A stretch of 64,000 bases of DNA from Sulfurospirillum barnesii SES-3 (GCF_000265295.1 NC_018002.1:2446110-2510109); one strand, 5' to 3'. Counted from the first letter of the stretch, positions 8,104 to 18,464 are shown. Notes: generated by a model not told the origin, from the letters alone. Program-made: numbers and translations.

Positions 8104-9429
8104 TTACTCTTTGTAAATTTTGAGTGTCTGATATGTCTCATAAGCAACATTCGCTCCATCAAAAGGCTTCACGTTTTTGCGTTGTGTATAATCGACCAAA
8201 TAGCCACCTTTTTGAGAGAGGCTAAAATCCACACACAACTTTGCTGCAAAAATTAAAATAGGCTCAGGCACACTCTGCTTTTCGGTGCAAATAATCACAT
8301 GCGCTGAGGGCATATCTTTTACATGTAACCACATATCGCTCTTTTTTGCCTCTTGCAACAGAGCAAGATTGCCCTTCTCATTTTTACCCAATAAAATGCG
8401 GTACCCCTCCAGCCAAAACGTTTCATAATTGCTATCATCGCCTTTTTGCTTCTGCTTGGTGACTTTGGGCGTTAAAATGTGTATCTCTTCCAAATCCCGT
8501 GCCGCTTCAATCACCCCCATCATCCGCTCCAAGAAGAGTCGTTTCTCTTCCAAATTTTCCCGTTGCCTGTGAATAGAAAAGGCTTTTTGGCGCAATTTTT
8601 TCGACTTTTTATAAAGCATATTGGCGGCGTGTTGAGGCGAATGCGCTAGGGGTAACTCAATGCTCACAAGCGCTCCATCAAAGTCATAAAGTTCCACACG
8701 CTCTTGATAATTTTTAATGCTATACACATGCGCTAGTACCAGCGTTGCTTCTTTATGCGCCTGCTCACTTTTGGCTAAAAGTTCTTCCTCATTTTCTAAA
8801 GCATTCATGGCTTGCCTGAGCTTTTCACTCTTTCGCTCCAGCACCGCTTTTTTTTGGTTTTTTAGCTCACAAAGCTTTACATGTAAACGCTTTTTATAGC
8901 TCTCTTGCAAATAATCTTCCACGCTTCCTTCTATCGTAAAAGGCTTCTCTTTGAGCTCTTTAGGAGGTAATGGCTCCAACACCTCTCCCACTTTCACACT
9001 GCGAAAACTCACACTCGCATCAATGTGCCGCAAGGCCTCTAACACCACCTCATTTTCATCTAAGATAATCGCATTGGTGTTGCGTCCTGTAAATTCCAGT
9101 TGTAAAGTGGTCTCAAAGGCTTTGTAACTCGAACTTGAAAGCACGCAAATACGCCAAATACGGTTACTCTCCTCTACTTTCATAGAAACAATTTTTGCAT
9201 TGGCAAAGCGCTTGTGTAAAAGCACATCAAAAGGAGCGTTATAGCGTTTGGATTGTTTAAAATCGCTCTTATAAAACAGATACGAATCATTCCGTGAGAG
9301 GTCGATAAAAAGGGCCTCACCTGCTTCAAACACAATGCGTAAAACATTATCGTCCACACGGTAAATGGAGGAAATTTTGTGGTATTGGTGTAAAAAATTA
9401 TTAATTAAAATCAGCTCTTTATGTTTCAT
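8104..9429 (-). CDS. rqcH: NFACT-family RNA-binding protein, RqcH-like
   Basis: NFACT proteins (RqcH in bacteria, Rqc2/NEMF in eukaryotes) bind stalled 50S subunits and add alanine tails to blocked nascent chains, marking them for degradation. The 441-residue product has the N-terminal NFACT-N region, a long central coiled coil (about residues 180-300), and the C-terminal NFACT-R (DUF814) domain with FWLEGYRILLGKNEKGN, DMWLHVKDMPSAHVII and a closing NVAYETYQTLKIYKE. It is shorter than the Bacillus protein (about 570), mainly in the middle region, as usual in Campylobacterota. The adhesin annotation FbpA is sometimes used for this family. Its 3' end is duplicated just downstream. Confidence 0.85.
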   Translation of the reverse strand: MKHKELILINNFLHQYHKISSIYRVDDNVLRIVFEAGEALFIDLSRNDSYLFYKSDFKQSKRYNAPFDVLLHKRFANAKIVSMKVEESNRIWRICVLSSSSYKAFETTLQLEFTGRNTNAIILDENEVVLEALRHIDASVSFRSVKVGEVLEPLPPKELKEKPFTIEGSVEDYLQESYKKRLHVKLCELKNQKKAVLERKSEKLRQAMNALENEEELLAKSEQAHKEATLVLAHVYSIKNYQERVELYDFDGALVSIELPLAHSPQHAANMLYKKSKKLRQKAFSIHRQRENLEEKRLFLERMMGVIEAARDLEEIHILTPKVTKQKQKGDDSNYETFWLEGYRILLGKNEKGNLALLQEAKKSDMWLHVKDMPSAHVIICTEKQSVPEPILIFAAKLCVDFSLSQKGGYLVDYTQRKNVKPFDGANVAYETYQTLKIYKE

Positions 9430-9432
9430 TCA

Positions 9433-10575
9433 TCACTTTCGTAAAATAGCACGAATCAGTCTAAAAATTTCTGTCGTGCTTTTGGTCACCAACTGCTTGG
9501 TACGCTCTTTTTCCATCGCCTCTTCTAAATGTATAGGGTAACGCATAATGGAAAACAGTGCGTCAATCTCCTCACACATCTCCAAATCATCGGCAATGCC
9601 ACCTCCCAGCGCAATGAGTGGGACTCCCGCCCTGCGAGCACGTTTAGAAACCCCACTGAGCACTTTTCCCATCAGGGATTGCGTATCAATACGCCCCTCA
9701 CCTGTAATGACCAGCGTTGCCCCTTTAAGCGTTTCATCAAAATGCATCGCATCTAAAATAATCTCAATGCCTGAGCGAAGCGACGCATTTTTTAAAAATG
9801 CCAGTATACCACCGCCCATACCACCTGCTGCCCCTGAACCTGCCACATGCGCTATGCTTTTGCCATAAGAGCGTTCGAGCACCTCGCAAAAATGCACCAT
9901 ACCCGCATCCAAACGCTCAACCATCAACGCATCAGCACCTTTTTGTGGGGCATACACATGCACACACCCTTTTGCCCCATACATGACATTGTCCACATCA
10001 CATGCCACGCTAAATTCACACTGCTCGAGCAAAGGCTCAACGCCTGAAAAATCAACCTTCTCAACCTTTTCTAGTATCTCACCACCATACCCCAAAACAT
10101 CGCCATTTTTATCTAAAAAACGGTACCCCAATGCTTGAAGCATCCCAAGCCCTGCATCATTGGTCGCACTGCCCCCAATACCCACAATAAATTTGCGACA
10201 CCCTCTTAAAAGCGCATCCTTAATCAACTCTCCCACCCCATACGTGGTCGTTTTTAATGGGTTACGCTGCTCTTTTGGTACCAAAGGAAGCCCAGAGGCC
10301 TGCGCCATTTCTATTACCGCTGTCATGCCATCACTTAAAATGCCATACTGCGCTTCAATGGGTTGCATCAACGGGTTATGCACGTTACATGTAATAATTT
10401 TTCCATCACGATTTTGCATTAAGGCATGAAGCATTCCCTCACCACCATCGGCAATAAAACACGGTGTTACCTCCGCCTCTACGTAAACGTTTTTAATGCC
10501 CTCTTCTATCCATCCTGAAAGTTCTTGCGAACTTGCACACCCTTTAAAAGAATCAATTGCTATGACAACATTCAT
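9433..10575 (-). CDS. Glycerate kinase (GlxK/GarK family)
   Basis: This enzyme phosphorylates glycerate with ATP; bacterial members usually yield 2-phosphoglycerate. The 380-residue length is typical. Family motifs are clear: AIDSFKGCASSQE at the N-terminus, CFIADGGEGML near residue 42, GVGELIKDALLRG, GIGGSATNDAGLGMLQALG near residue 130, GSGAAGGMGGGILAFL near residue 245, and TGEGRIDTQSLMGKV near residue 290. It overlaps the methyltransferase gene upstream by four bases and ends three bases before the NFACT gene, so these genes form a tight operon, although their functions show no obvious link. Confidence 0.93.
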   Translation of the reverse strand: MNVVIAIDSFKGCASSQELSGWIEEGIKNVYVEAEVTPCFIADGGEGMLHALMQNRDGKIITCNVHNPLMQPIEAQYGILSDGMTAVIEMAQASGLPLVPKEQRNPLKTTTYGVGELIKDALLRGCRKFIVGIGGSATNDAGLGMLQALGYRFLDKNGDVLGYGGEILEKVEKVDFSGVEPLLEQCEFSVACDVDNVMYGAKGCVHVYAPQKGADALMVERLDAGMVHFCEVLERSYGKSIAHVAGSGAAGGMGGGILAFLKNASLRSGIEIILDAMHFDETLKGATLVITGEGRIDTQSLMGKVLSGVSKRARRAGVPLIALGGGIADDLEMCEEIDALFSIMRYPIHLEEAMEKERTKQLVTKSTTEIFRLIRAILRK

Positions 10576-11027
10576 CGGTATTTTTGCTCCAACGCTAAAA
10601 GATATTCTTTACGCCAAACCCCACTGCTGTATCCCCCTATGCTTCCATCTTTAGCAATCACACGGTGGCAAGGAATCACAATGGCAATCGGGTTTTTACC
10701 ATTGGCATTAGCCACCGCACGCACAGCTTTGGACTGTTTGAGCAGTTCTGCCTCATGGCTATACGAAATGGTCTCACCGTAGGGAATACGCTGAAGTACA
10801 CGCCACACCCCTTGCTGAAAGAAAGTGCCTTTGGGATTCAATGGCACACTAAAATTTTTGAGTTTGCCTGCAAAATAGGCTTCTAACTCTTTTTTAAGTA
10901 GTTCAATGTGTTGATTTGAATCTTTGAGGATTTCACCATTATCGTCAAAATCTAAAGCGCAAATGCCACGCTCATCAGCTGAGATCAGCAACAACCCAAC
11001 AGGCGATGAAAATGAACAGTAAACCAT
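10572..11027 (-). CDS. ogt: Methylated-DNA-protein cysteine methyltransferase (MGMT/Ogt)
   Basis: This suicide repair protein takes the methyl group from O6-methylguanine onto its own cysteine. The 151-residue product has the helix-turn-helix recognition region GETISYSHEAEL and the active site IVIPCHRVIAKDGSIGGY, with the Pro-Cys-His-Arg core near residue 118. There is a short N-terminal domain of the Ogt type and no Ada-type regulatory domain. Its stop overlaps the start of the glycerate kinase gene (ATGA), and the acetyltransferase gene ends one base upstream. Confidence 0.94.
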   Translation of the reverse strand: MVYCSFSSPVGLLLISADERGICALDFDDNGEILKDSNQHIELLKKELEAYFAGKLKNFSVPLNPKGTFFQQGVWRVLQRIPYGETISYSHEAELLKQSKAVRAVANANGKNPIAIVIPCHRVIAKDGSIGGYSSGVWRKEYLLALEQKYR

Positions 11028-11028
11028 G

Positions 11029-11514
11029 CTAGCTCCTTAGTGCTTTGTGCATACAGACGCTGTTTTCCATCCCCACATAAGGTCCATAATTGGGAATGAC
11101 CGCATACCCCATTTTGGCATAAAGCGCAATCGCTTCAGGCTGACCTTTGCCTGTCTCCAAACACGCTTCGCTAAAGCCAAGCTCCACTGCCCACGCTTCT
11201 AATTCGCATAAAAGTTGTGAAGAAAAGCCACGCCTGCGACAGTTTGGGTCCACAAACATGCGTTTGATCTCAACCGTTTTGGCATCAATTTTTTTAAAGC
11301 ACCCGCATGCCACGGGAACATCATTTTCATAACCAACCAAAGCCGTTTCAATGGGATCAATCACATTGTGCTTGTCATACAGTGCTTGCTCTTTTCCATA
11401 GCGTGCATTTAGCTCTGCATCCAATGCCTTTGTTAAAGCACAAAAATCTTGATGACTGTTGTTTCTTTTACATGTAACCATTTGGGGGAATCTCTTACTA
11501 ATGATTTTATTCAT
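11029..11514 (-). CDS. GNAT-family N-acetyltransferase
   Basis: This 161-residue protein has the GNAT acetyl-CoA loop in the form VDPNCRRRGFSSQLLCELE (R-x-x-G-x-S/A) near residue 90, followed by CLETGKGQPEAIALYAKMGY, a typical end of the fold. The acceptor substrate is unknown; it resembles the general amino-acid/antibiotic acetyltransferase group without specific marks. It is the first gene of a minus-strand run of four tightly packed genes (GNAT, ogt, glycerate kinase, NFACT). A TTACATGTAA palindrome lies inside its coding sequence near 11468. Confidence 0.85.
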   Translation of the reverse strand: MNKIISKRFPQMVTCKRNNSHQDFCALTKALDAELNARYGKEQALYDKHNVIDPIETALVGYENDVPVACGCFKKIDAKTVEIKRMFVDPNCRRRGFSSQLLCELEAWAVELGFSEACLETGKGQPEAIALYAKMGYAVIPNYGPYVGMENSVCMHKALRS

Positions 11515-11570
11515 TATACTCTTTTTGATGCTATTTCACTAAAATGAATAATTCATTTTAGTGTCTAAAG

Positions 11571-11611
11571 ATAGTTTGCCAAAACAAAATCTGTGCGTTT
11601 TGACAAACTAT
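11571..11611 (-). terminator. Hairpin downstream of the chemoreceptor gene
   Basis: Two arms (ATAGTTTG + CAAAAC and their complements) form a 15-position stem with one mismatch around a loop of about 10 bases. It lies 27 bases past the stop of the chemoreceptor gene on the minus strand. The T-run after it is weak. A second perfect inverted repeat (CACTAAAATGAAT and its complement, 11537-11563) follows. Together they separate the chemoreceptor gene from the GNAT operon. Confidence 0.45.
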
Positions 11612-11637
11612 AAAACGTCTAATACGTATCGTACAGC

Positions 11638-13269
11638 TTATTGAACTTTAAAATCATCCATTTTGCAGGATAGCTTTTCAGTCATTGAATTAAGATGATC
11701 TATAGCGAGCATCATCTCTTTGGTACTTTTGGTGTTATCCAAAGAAGACAAACCTACCGTTGTAAGATTATGTGCTATTTCTTGAATTTGAGAAGAGGTT
11801 TCATCTGCTTGTTGAGCGCTCTGTTCTGCAACTTTTGTAATTTTAGTCATAGTGTGAGAGACATCCGTGAGTGCTGTTTCAATATGAGATGAAGTTTCCA
11901 TAACATGTTTTACTTTTTCAATGTCTCTTTGCATGGTTTCACTTAAATCACTAATGGATTGCGTAATAACATTGATCGTTGTATTGGTCTCAACCAAAGA
12001 TTTTTGGGTTCTTTCGGCCAATTTTCTTACCTCATCAGCAACCACAGCAAAGCCTCTTCCATGTTCCCCCGCACGAGCTGCTTCTATGGCAGCATTCAGC
12101 GCTAAGAGATTGGTTTGATCGGCAATATCAGATATAACACCAAGCACATTTTTGACTTGTTGTGTATCTTCAACAAGGTGAAGAAGTTTCTCAGATAACG
12201 CAAGCTCACTTTGCGAGTTTTCTCTAATTTTCTCCATAATACCCATCGTTATGACTCTGGTCTCATTGAGTTTTTCAGAAGCTTTGGTAATCTCTTGCTT
12301 ACTTGCATTGAGCGTGCTTGAGCTATTAACAGCAGATTGTCTCATAGGTTCAACTTTTTGAACCGCATCTTGTAGCATTGCTGATTCATGGTAAACCCTT
12401 GTTTCAATGGCTTTGGCTGTTGCAATGAGCTCTTCTGATGCAGTTGCATTTTCAATGGTAAGACTTTTAGCCTCAGCTACAGTGATTCTTATTTTTTCAA
12501 CAAACGTATTGAGCAACATAGAGACATCTACGATTTCATCGTCTCCTTCTAGTTCAAGTTTTTTGGTCAAATCGCCATCACCTTTGACAAGTTCAGTAAC
12601 AGCGTTATTGATCATTGTAAGCTTTGATGTAATCGCTTTTATTGTCAGAAAAATTATCACTAAAATAACGACACATGCGAACAGAACGGTAACAATCATT
12701 GCGGTACTGCTTTTTTGCAATATTGCAGTCGCATCTTCTTCATCCTGTAGCGCTTCCTTATTTGCCATTTCGACCAGTTTATCCACCATGGCTCTATGCG
12801 CTTCATAGGTAGCACTGAGTATGCCACTGGAAAGCGCTTGTGCTTTTTCTCTCTGGTGTGCTTTGAGCGCAGGAACATACTCTTTTTCCATTATTTCAAA
12901 AAACTCAAACGCTGGTGTTTTGGTATCTTCTAATATCAATTTTCGCATCCCAGTATGTTTAAGATTTTCATCCCAGTATGTTTGTCTTTCCCTATAGTCT
13001 TTTTTAAGAGAATCTATTTTGGCAATCAATTCATTTAAAGATTTTTCATCTGTGGCCTCAAGCATCATATAGGCGACAAGTCGGCTTTCAATGATATACT
13101 CAGGAGGAGGAAGAATGTCGGCTATCAGATCTTTGGAGAGGATAATATCGTTGTATTTGTCCCCTTTTATTTTTGTGGCTTCGATACTCAGATAAGAAAC
13201 AACCGATACGGTCATTAACGCTAAAAAAGCACAAACCCCAAGCAGCATAAGTTTTGATTTAATGGTCAC
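11638..13269 (-). CDS. Methyl-accepting chemotaxis protein
   Basis: This is a transmembrane chemoreceptor of 543 residues. A first membrane helix (about 8-28) is followed by a helical periplasmic sensor of about 160 residues without an obvious ligand motif, a second helix (about 190-212), a HAMP linker, and a long cytoplasmic coiled coil. The signalling tip is recognisable: [20 protein letters not shown] and [16 protein letters not shown] near residues 385-420, which contact CheA and CheW. The ligand cannot be predicted. It is preceded by a spacer of about 165 bases and appears monocistronic. Confidence 0.95.
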   Translation of the reverse strand: MTIKSKLMLLGVCAFLALMTVSVVSYLSIEATKIKGDKYNDIILSKDLIADILPPPEYIIESRLVAYMMLEATDEKSLNELIAKIDSLKKDYRERQTYWDENLKHTGMRKLILEDTKTPAFEFFEIMEKEYVPALKAHQREKAQALSSGILSATYEAHRAMVDKLVEMANKEALQDEEDATAILQKSSTAMIVTVLFACVVILVIIFLTIKAITSKLTMINNAVTELVKGDGDLTKKLELEGDDEIVDVSMLLNTFVEKIRITVAEAKSLTIENATASEELIATAKAIETRVYHESAMLQDAVQKVEPMRQSAVNSSSTLNASKQEITKASEKLNETRVITMGIMEKIRENSQSELALSEKLLHLVEDTQQVKNVLGVISDIADQTNLLALNAAIEAARAGEHGRGFAVVADEVRKLAERTQKSLVETNTTINVITQSISDLSETMQRDIEKVKHVMETSSHIETALTDVSHTMTKITKVAEQSAQQADETSSQIQEIAHNLTTVGLSSLDNTKSTKEMMLAIDHLNSMTEKLSCKMDDFKVQ

Positions 13270-13459
13270 TCTACTTTCCTTATTTATAACGTAACTGTCA
13301 TTTTATGAAATTAATGTATACAATTTATGTTTATTTTTGATTAAAATTTAATCAAAACAAGACAGGTTACCTTGTTCCCTATACCCGTGTGTAATTTGCA
13401 TAATTTTTAAGCACAAAACGCACACAAAGCATGGTATGATTTTCATCAAGGAGCAGGCA

Positions 13460-13861
13460 ATGACACACCTCTTTACATACGGATCACTGATGTTTGAAAA
13501 TGTTTGGCACAAATTGGTTAAAGGCAACTATCTCGCCCAGAAAGCAACCCTGCATGGCTATGAGAGACGTGCCATTAAAGACGATGTTTACCCTGTCATC
13601 TTTAAATCAAACACCTTCGTTGAAGGTGTGGTTTATTACGATATGTCAGACGAAGATTTGGTTATCCTTGATACTTTTGAAGGCGAGTATTACGAACGTA
13701 AAGAGGTGGAGCTTCTGGTAGAAAACACTCCCATTAAAGCATCGGCGTATATTTTAAAAGAGGCTTATTTTCACTTAATCGATACCAAGCCATGGAGTGA
13801 TGCCCTCTTTGCACAAGAGGGCATTCAGACCTTTTTAGAAGAATACAAAGGCTTTCACTAA
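13460..13861 (+). CDS. Gamma-glutamylcyclotransferase-like (AIG2/GGCT) family protein
   Basis: The product begins [16 protein letters not shown]; the YGSLM loop is the family's substrate-binding signature. It also has [16 protein letters not shown], containing the conserved acidic residue near the active site. Members act on gamma-glutamyl amines or glutathione-related substrates, but many have no known role. The reading frame opens earlier, at 13436. I choose the ATG at 13460 because an AAGGAG site lies at 13448-13453, seven bases before it, and because the family starts there. The gene ends with a four-base overlap against the opposing chemoreceptor gene. Confidence 0.82.
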   Translation: MTHLFTYGSLMFENVWHKLVKGNYLAQKATLHGYERRAIKDDVYPVIFKSNTFVEGVVYYDMSDEDLVILDTFEGEYYERKEVELLVENTPIKASAYILKEAYFHLIDTKPWSDALFAQEGIQTFLEEYKGFH

Positions 13862-15504
13862 ACGCTAAAGTGCTCCATACGTTTTTGTAAATCTTTAGAA
13901 ATATGCATGAGTTCACTGACCGCAGCAACACTCTCTTGCATTGAACGGGTAGTGCTTTGTGACATCTGCGCAATAGAATGTACATTGCCTGCCAATCCTG
14001 AAACCTTTTGCGCTTGTTCTTCTGATGAGAGGCTCATCTCATGCGTTTTTATCAGTGAATCACTCGCTTGCGTATAGATCTGTTCCAACATAGCACTTGC
14101 TTCATGCGTCATGTCATAACTTTTTTCAATTTGTGTGACCACATTTTCCATATTGGAAACCGCATTTTTCGTTTCGCTTTGAATGATGCCAATCATCTGA
14201 GAAATCTCTTTGGTCGCCACATCGGTGCGGTCTGCTAGCTTTCGAATCTCATCGGCAACCACAGCAAACCCACGCCCTGCTTCACCTGCACGGGCTGCTT
14301 CAATGGCGGCATTGAGGGCTAAAAGATTGGTTTGATCCGTAATCTCTTTAATCAAAGCAGCGCTCCCACCAATGCTTTGTGAATGATGATTCAAGGTTTC
14401 AATATGCATTGCCGAAGCTTTGACATTGCGGGTAACCTCCTCCATATGTAAGGCGGTTTGTGTCACAACATCACGCCCTTTTTCAGACAGTTGAGAACTC
14501 TGGCGTGAATTTTCCTCTGCTTGCTTAGAAATCAGCGCAATTGCATCAATTTTTGCGCTAATGCTCCCAATCTCTTGAACCAAAGAGAGGGATGTTTGCT
14601 CTTGCTTGGACGCAAGTTCTTTTGAATTTTCAGAAGCCTTATGCACCTCTTCGGCTTTTTGCGCCAATACATTAGACGTTTGAATAATATGCAAAACAAT
14701 GGTTTTAAGGTTAGCTTGCATTTTTAGCACTGCACCCAAAATACTCCCCTCATTTTTTACACTTAAATGACGTGTTAAATCTCCATTGGCAATATAATTT
14801 GCAATTTCTGAAACCTCTTTTGGCTCAGCACCCAAAGAGCAGGTCAGATTTTTAGAGATACGCCATGCAACCCCACTAGCAAGAACAAAGGCAATCAACA
14901 GTAACACAATCATAAACTGTGCAAAACTTCCAGCGACTTCTCGTGCCTTAGGCGTTGCTAGCTGATTTTTTGCCTCTTCAAAATCAATAAATTCATTAAT
15001 AGCGCCTAACCATGCTTTAAATGCAGGGCTTAACTGTTCTAAAAGAAGAGCCTTTGCTCTACTATGCTCATTGCTTTGCTTCAGTGCAATAACCTCTGCT
15101 ATCAAAGGTATTGCCTTTTGTTCAACCCTTTTAATCTTCTCTAAAATAAGCCGTTCTTGTTCTTCAACACCCTCTTTTTGTGCAAAAATAGCATCCAAAG
15201 GCTTGGCGGATGCTTCATAAAACTGTTCTAAGCGTTTTATCTCATCTAGCACCTGTGTTAAAGCATTTTTATCGTCTATAAGCACTACATCACGCAGGGC
15301 AATGGCTCGATCATGCACACTGCCTCTAAAATTAATCGCATAACGCTGTTTGAGAGAATTGACATCGGTGATTTCATACAGTGTTTCATCAATAAAATTA
15401 ACCTTTTGAATGCCTATGGCTGTAAGAATAAACATCAAGCCCACCACAAGCCCAAAACCACCCATAAGCTTTTTTCGTATACTCCACTGTGTCAAAAATA
15501 TCAT
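13858..15504 (-). CDS. Methyl-accepting chemotaxis protein with 4-helix-bundle sensor
   Basis: This chemoreceptor has 548 residues. The N-terminal helix (about 12-32) is followed by a periplasmic domain with the phrase [18 protein letters not shown] near residue 55, typical of the 4HB_MCP sensor family, and then a second membrane helix (about 190-212). A HAMP region follows. The cytoplasmic part carries [20 protein letters not shown] and [16 protein letters not shown]. The ligand is unknown. It lies on the strand opposite the small cyclotransferase-like gene and is separate from the other chemoreceptor at 11638-13269, whose sensor domain is different. Confidence 0.95.
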   Translation of the reverse strand: MIFLTQWSIRKKLMGGFGLVVGLMFILTAIGIQKVNFIDETLYEITDVNSLKQRYAINFRGSVHDRAIALRDVVLIDDKNALTQVLDEIKRLEQFYEASAKPLDAIFAQKEGVEEQERLILEKIKRVEQKAIPLIAEVIALKQSNEHSRAKALLLEQLSPAFKAWLGAINEFIDFEEAKNQLATPKAREVAGSFAQFMIVLLLIAFVLASGVAWRISKNLTCSLGAEPKEVSEIANYIANGDLTRHLSVKNEGSILGAVLKMQANLKTIVLHIIQTSNVLAQKAEEVHKASENSKELASKQEQTSLSLVQEIGSISAKIDAIALISKQAEENSRQSSQLSEKGRDVVTQTALHMEEVTRNVKASAMHIETLNHHSQSIGGSAALIKEITDQTNLLALNAAIEAARAGEAGRGFAVVADEIRKLADRTDVATKEISQMIGIIQSETKNAVSNMENVVTQIEKSYDMTHEASAMLEQIYTQASDSLIKTHEMSLSSEEQAQKVSGLAGNVHSIAQMSQSTTRSMQESVAAVSELMHISKDLQKRMEHFSV

Positions 15505-15523
15505 TATTTTTCCTTTATCAAAC

Positions 15524-16048
15524 CTATGCTACAAGCGAGCGTTTAGGCTTCCCCGTAAAAAGCATTTTTACATACAAGACCGCTTTAGCAACACTACGAG
15601 GAGAAAAACCAATAATCTTCTTTTCTTTTCCTTTCCCTCCAACGCTTTGCAAATACTCCACAACGCCAACACGCCCAAACAAGGCTGCAAACATAATGGG
15701 CGTTCGTCCACCACCATTATCACTATCTACCTCAGCCCCCGCTTCAACCAAAGCTTTGCAAATCTCCAAATACCCTTTAAATGCGGCACCGCCTAAAGGT
15801 GTTTGGTACCTGTCGTTTCTCTGATCCACCAAAGCACCATAAGAGAGCAACATCCTAACCGTATCGCGTTCACCATTGTAAGCAGCCAACATAAGAAGGG
15901 TGTTGCCTTTGGCATCCGATACGTTTACATGTAAACCACTTTTGAGCATAGATTCTAAAATATCGCACTCTCCATGGCGTGCAAAATCAAGCGCCATTTC
16001 TTGAAGCTCACCGTAGCGAGCCTCTTCTTCTTTACTGAGTGTTTCCAT
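15524..16048 (-). CDS. Ankyrin-repeat protein linked to catalase (Cj1386-like)
   Basis: The 174-residue protein contains about three ankyrin repeats: [20 protein letters not shown] near residue 53, the next around [20 protein letters not shown], and the third around [19 protein letters not shown]. It starts one base after the katA stop region, so both genes are surely co-transcribed. A small ankyrin protein directly downstream of catalase is also found in Campylobacter jejuni (Cj1386), where it is needed for normal haem loading of KatA, and in Pseudomonas (AnkB). The same role is inferred here. No signal peptide is seen, so it should be cytoplasmic. Confidence 0.85.
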   Translation of the reverse strand: METLSKEEEARYGELQEMALDFARHGECDILESMLKSGLHVNVSDAKGNTLLMLAAYNGERDTVRMLLSYGALVDQRNDRYQTPLGGAAFKGYLEICKALVEAGAEVDSDNGGGRTPIMFAALFGRVGVVEYLQSVGGKGKEKKIIGFSPRSVAKAVLYVKMLFTGKPKRSLVA

Positions 16049-16049
16049 C

Positions 16050-17486
16050 TTAGATTCCTAATGCGTGACGCACACCAGTACCATAATCTGGATCGACCTG
16101 ATCAAATAAAGCAATTTGTCGCTCAATAATCTCTCTTGGCACACCTGCCATGGCAGAGGCAATATTGCCAAAAAGTTGTGCTTTTTGATCCAAACTCATC
16201 AGCCTAAACAGTGCTCTGGGTTGGGAAAAGTCATCATTTCCAATACGATGATCGTATCTATCGCCATCCCCATTGACAGGAAATGCAGGCTCGCTATACG
16301 TCTTATCTTCTTTAGCTCCCCCAAAACTGTTTGGTTCGTAGTAAGCATCCCCAAAATCAGGCACATCTAAACGCATTGAGCCATCCATATGGTAGGTGTT
16401 TACCTCTACTTTTGGACGGTTAATCGGCAACATCTCGTAGTGCGTTCCCACACGGTAACGGTGCGCATCCGCATACGAAAAGACTCTGGCTTGGAGCATT
16501 TTATCGGGTGAGAAACTAATGCCTGAAACGACATTGGAAGGGCTAAAGGAGGCTTGTTCTACCTCAGCAAAGTAATTTTGCGGATTGCGATTCAGCTCCA
16601 TCACACCCACATCGATCAATGGATAATCTCCATGCGGCCATACTTTGGTGAGATCAAAGGGATTAAAAGAGCAGACTTCTGCTTGCGCCTTGGTCATGAT
16701 CTGAATTTTCAATTTCCATCTTGGAAACGCTTTACGCTCAATCGCAGCAAACAGATCTTCTTGCGAACTCTCACGTGATTTTGCCACAACCGCTTCAGCC
16801 TCGGCATTGGTATAGTTTTCGATGCCTTGTTCGGATTTAAAGTGAAATTTCACCCAAAATCGCTCGTTTTGCGCGTTGATAAGACTGTACGTATGTGAAC
16901 CAAACCCATGAATATGGCGAAACCCTTTAGGAAGCCCACGATCGGACATTAAAATCGTCACTTGGTGTAAACTCTCAGGCGAAAGTGACCAAAAATCCCA
17001 CATAGCCGCATTACTTCTCAGATTGGTTCGTGGATGGCGTTTTTGGGTGTGAATAAAATCGGGAAATTTTTGAGGATCGCGGATGAAAAAAACAGGCGTG
17101 TTATTGCCCACCAAATCCCAATTGCCCTCATCGGTGTAAAACTTAATCGCAAACCCTCGCACATCGCGTTCGGCATCTGCAGCACCTCGCTCACCTGCAA
17201 CGGTTGAAAAACGCAAAAAGAGCTCTGTTTCCACCCCTTTTTGAAGCACTTTGGCTTTGGTGTAACGTGAAATATCGTGCGTGATGGTCAGCGTTCCAAA
17301 CGCAGCCGAACCTTTGGCATGAACCACACGCTCAGGAATACGCTCACGATTTTGATGCGCTAATTTTTCAAGAAGTTGATAATCTTGCATTAAGAGCGGC
17401 CCCCGTGAACCCGCACTTAAAGAATTTTGGTTGTCCGCTATGGGATTTCCAGCAGTTGTTGTCATTGTTTTTGAGTGTGTTTTCAT
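16050..17486 (-). CDS. katA: Haem catalase
   Basis: KatA breaks hydrogen peroxide into water and oxygen. The 478-residue product is a small-subunit, clade 3-type catalase. Conserved elements are all present: [16 protein letters not shown] near residue 50 with the catalytic His, [19 protein letters not shown] with the catalytic Asn near residue 125, and the haem ligand Tyr in [14 protein letters not shown] near residue 335. It is the first gene of a two-gene unit with the ankyrin protein. Its promoter shares a 34-bp block with the peroxiredoxin gene, pointing to shared peroxide control (PerR is the usual regulator in Campylobacterota). Confidence 0.97.
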   Translation of the reverse strand: MKTHSKTMTTTAGNPIADNQNSLSAGSRGPLLMQDYQLLEKLAHQNRERIPERVVHAKGSAAFGTLTITHDISRYTKAKVLQKGVETELFLRFSTVAGERGAADAERDVRGFAIKFYTDEGNWDLVGNNTPVFFIRDPQKFPDFIHTQKRHPRTNLRSNAAMWDFWSLSPESLHQVTILMSDRGLPKGFRHIHGFGSHTYSLINAQNERFWVKFHFKSEQGIENYTNAEAEAVVAKSRESSQEDLFAAIERKAFPRWKLKIQIMTKAQAEVCSFNPFDLTKVWPHGDYPLIDVGVMELNRNPQNYFAEVEQASFSPSNVVSGISFSPDKMLQARVFSYADAHRYRVGTHYEMLPINRPKVEVNTYHMDGSMRLDVPDFGDAYYEPNSFGGAKEDKTYSEPAFPVNGDGDRYDHRIGNDDFSQPRALFRLMSLDQKAQLFGNIASAMAGVPREIIERQIALFDQVDPDYGTGVRHALGI

Positions 17487-17531
17487 TGTTTATCCTTTTT
17501 TACTCTACAAATTTCTTGAATAGCTAACAGA

Positions 17532-17578
17532 ATAGTAATATTTTAATAATTATTTGTCAATAGTAATTTTTATCATTT
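17532..17578 (-). promoter_or_regulatory. katA promoter with operator shared with the peroxiredoxin gene
   Basis: On the minus strand, a perfect -35 box TTGACA (17555-17560) stands 17 bases before a -10 box TACTAT (17532-17537). The 34 bases at 17545-17578 are identical to 18516-18549 upstream of the peroxiredoxin gene. The shared block covers the -35 box and the 18 bases upstream of it, including ATAAAAATTACTAT, an imperfect inverted repeat resembling Fur/PerR-type boxes. Confidence 0.75.
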
Positions 17579-17710
17579 AATAAATATAATAAAATATTTT
17601 ATCGTCATTAGAACCAAAGATGATATATTGCTGCTACGAACGACTACACAATAGGATGTCTATAGAATGAAGGATAAAGAAAAGAATGTGATGAGAAAAG
17701 AAAAGAATAT

Positions 17711-17738
17711 GACAAGCCCCTTTATAAGGGGTCTTGTC
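17711..17738 (-). terminator. Hairpin terminator of the peroxiredoxin gene
   Basis: A 12-bp stem with one bulged base (GACAAG-CCCCTT and its complement) and a 3-base loop stands about 20 bases after the peroxiredoxin stop on the minus strand. It is followed by a T-rich stretch. It separates the gene from katA further along the same strand. Confidence 0.65.
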
Positions 17739-17756
17739 TATTTACATGTAAAAAAA

Positions 17757-18464
17757 TTAAGAGAGAATCTCTTCAATGGTAATATAATCACCCACACGAC
17801 CTGTCATCTGCTCAACATCAGTCGCTACAGGCAATGTTTTTTTACCTGGTCTCCAACCTGCTGGGCATACTTCGCCTGTTTTGCTGGCATGTTGCCATGC
17901 TCTCACTTGGCGTAAAAATTCATTGACGTTTCGTCCAACCATTGGTGCTTGAACTTCTTGTGCGACACATACACCTTCTGGATTGATAAGGAAACGTCCA
18001 CGAAGCGCAATACCTTCATCTTCAATCATAACACCAAACGCACGGCTTACTGTACCTGTTGGATCTGCACCGATAGTCAATTTTAGACCTGCTAAAATAG
18101 GTTCTGTCTCCACAAAACGTTTGTGTGAAAACTTAGTATCAGTAGAAACCGCTAAGATTTCAACACCAAGCTCTTGAAACTCATCGTATTTTGCATTCAT
18201 CGCTGCGATTTCAGTGGGGCACACAAAGGTAAAATCCGCTGGATAAAAACAAACTACATGCCATTTACCTTTATAATCTTCACTGTTAACCGTTGTATAG
18301 TGACCTGTTTTTGCGTCATACGCATCCATTTTAAATTCTGGGGCTTTTTGTAAAACTAAAGATGAACTCATTGATTTTTTCTCCTGTACTTTCATTTCTG
18401 AATTTTGATTTTCTTGATTTGTTTGAGAAGCTTTTGCTTCAACCGTATTGGTGTCACATGCCAT
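17757..18464 (-). CDS. ahpC: 2-Cys peroxiredoxin (AhpC/Prx1 type) with N-terminal extension
   Basis: This peroxidase reduces hydrogen peroxide and organic peroxides. The peroxidatic cysteine lies in YPADFTFVCPTE (Cys82) and the resolving cysteine in HASKTGEVCPAGWRPG (Cys200), the typical 2-Cys arrangement. The core family protein begins at MSSSLVLQKAPEF (Met32, codon at 18369-18371). The frame stays open for 31 more residues to the ATG at 18464, rich in Gln, Asn and Lys and starting MACDTN. Both starts have a good AGGAG site, so either or both may be used. The reductase partner (AhpF or Tpx system) is not adjacent. It shares its promoter block with katA. Confidence 0.93.
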   Translation of the reverse strand: MACDTNTVEAKASQTNQENQNSEMKVQEKKSMSSSLVLQKAPEFKMDAYDAKTGHYTTVNSEDYKGKWHVVCFYPADFTFVCPTEIAAMNAKYDEFQELGVEILAVSTDTKFSHKRFVETEPILAGLKLTIGADPTGTVSRAFGVMIEDEGIALRGRFLINPEGVCVAQEVQAPMVGRNVNEFLRQVRAWQHASKTGEVCPAGWRPGKKTLPVATDVEQMTGRVGDYITIEEILS

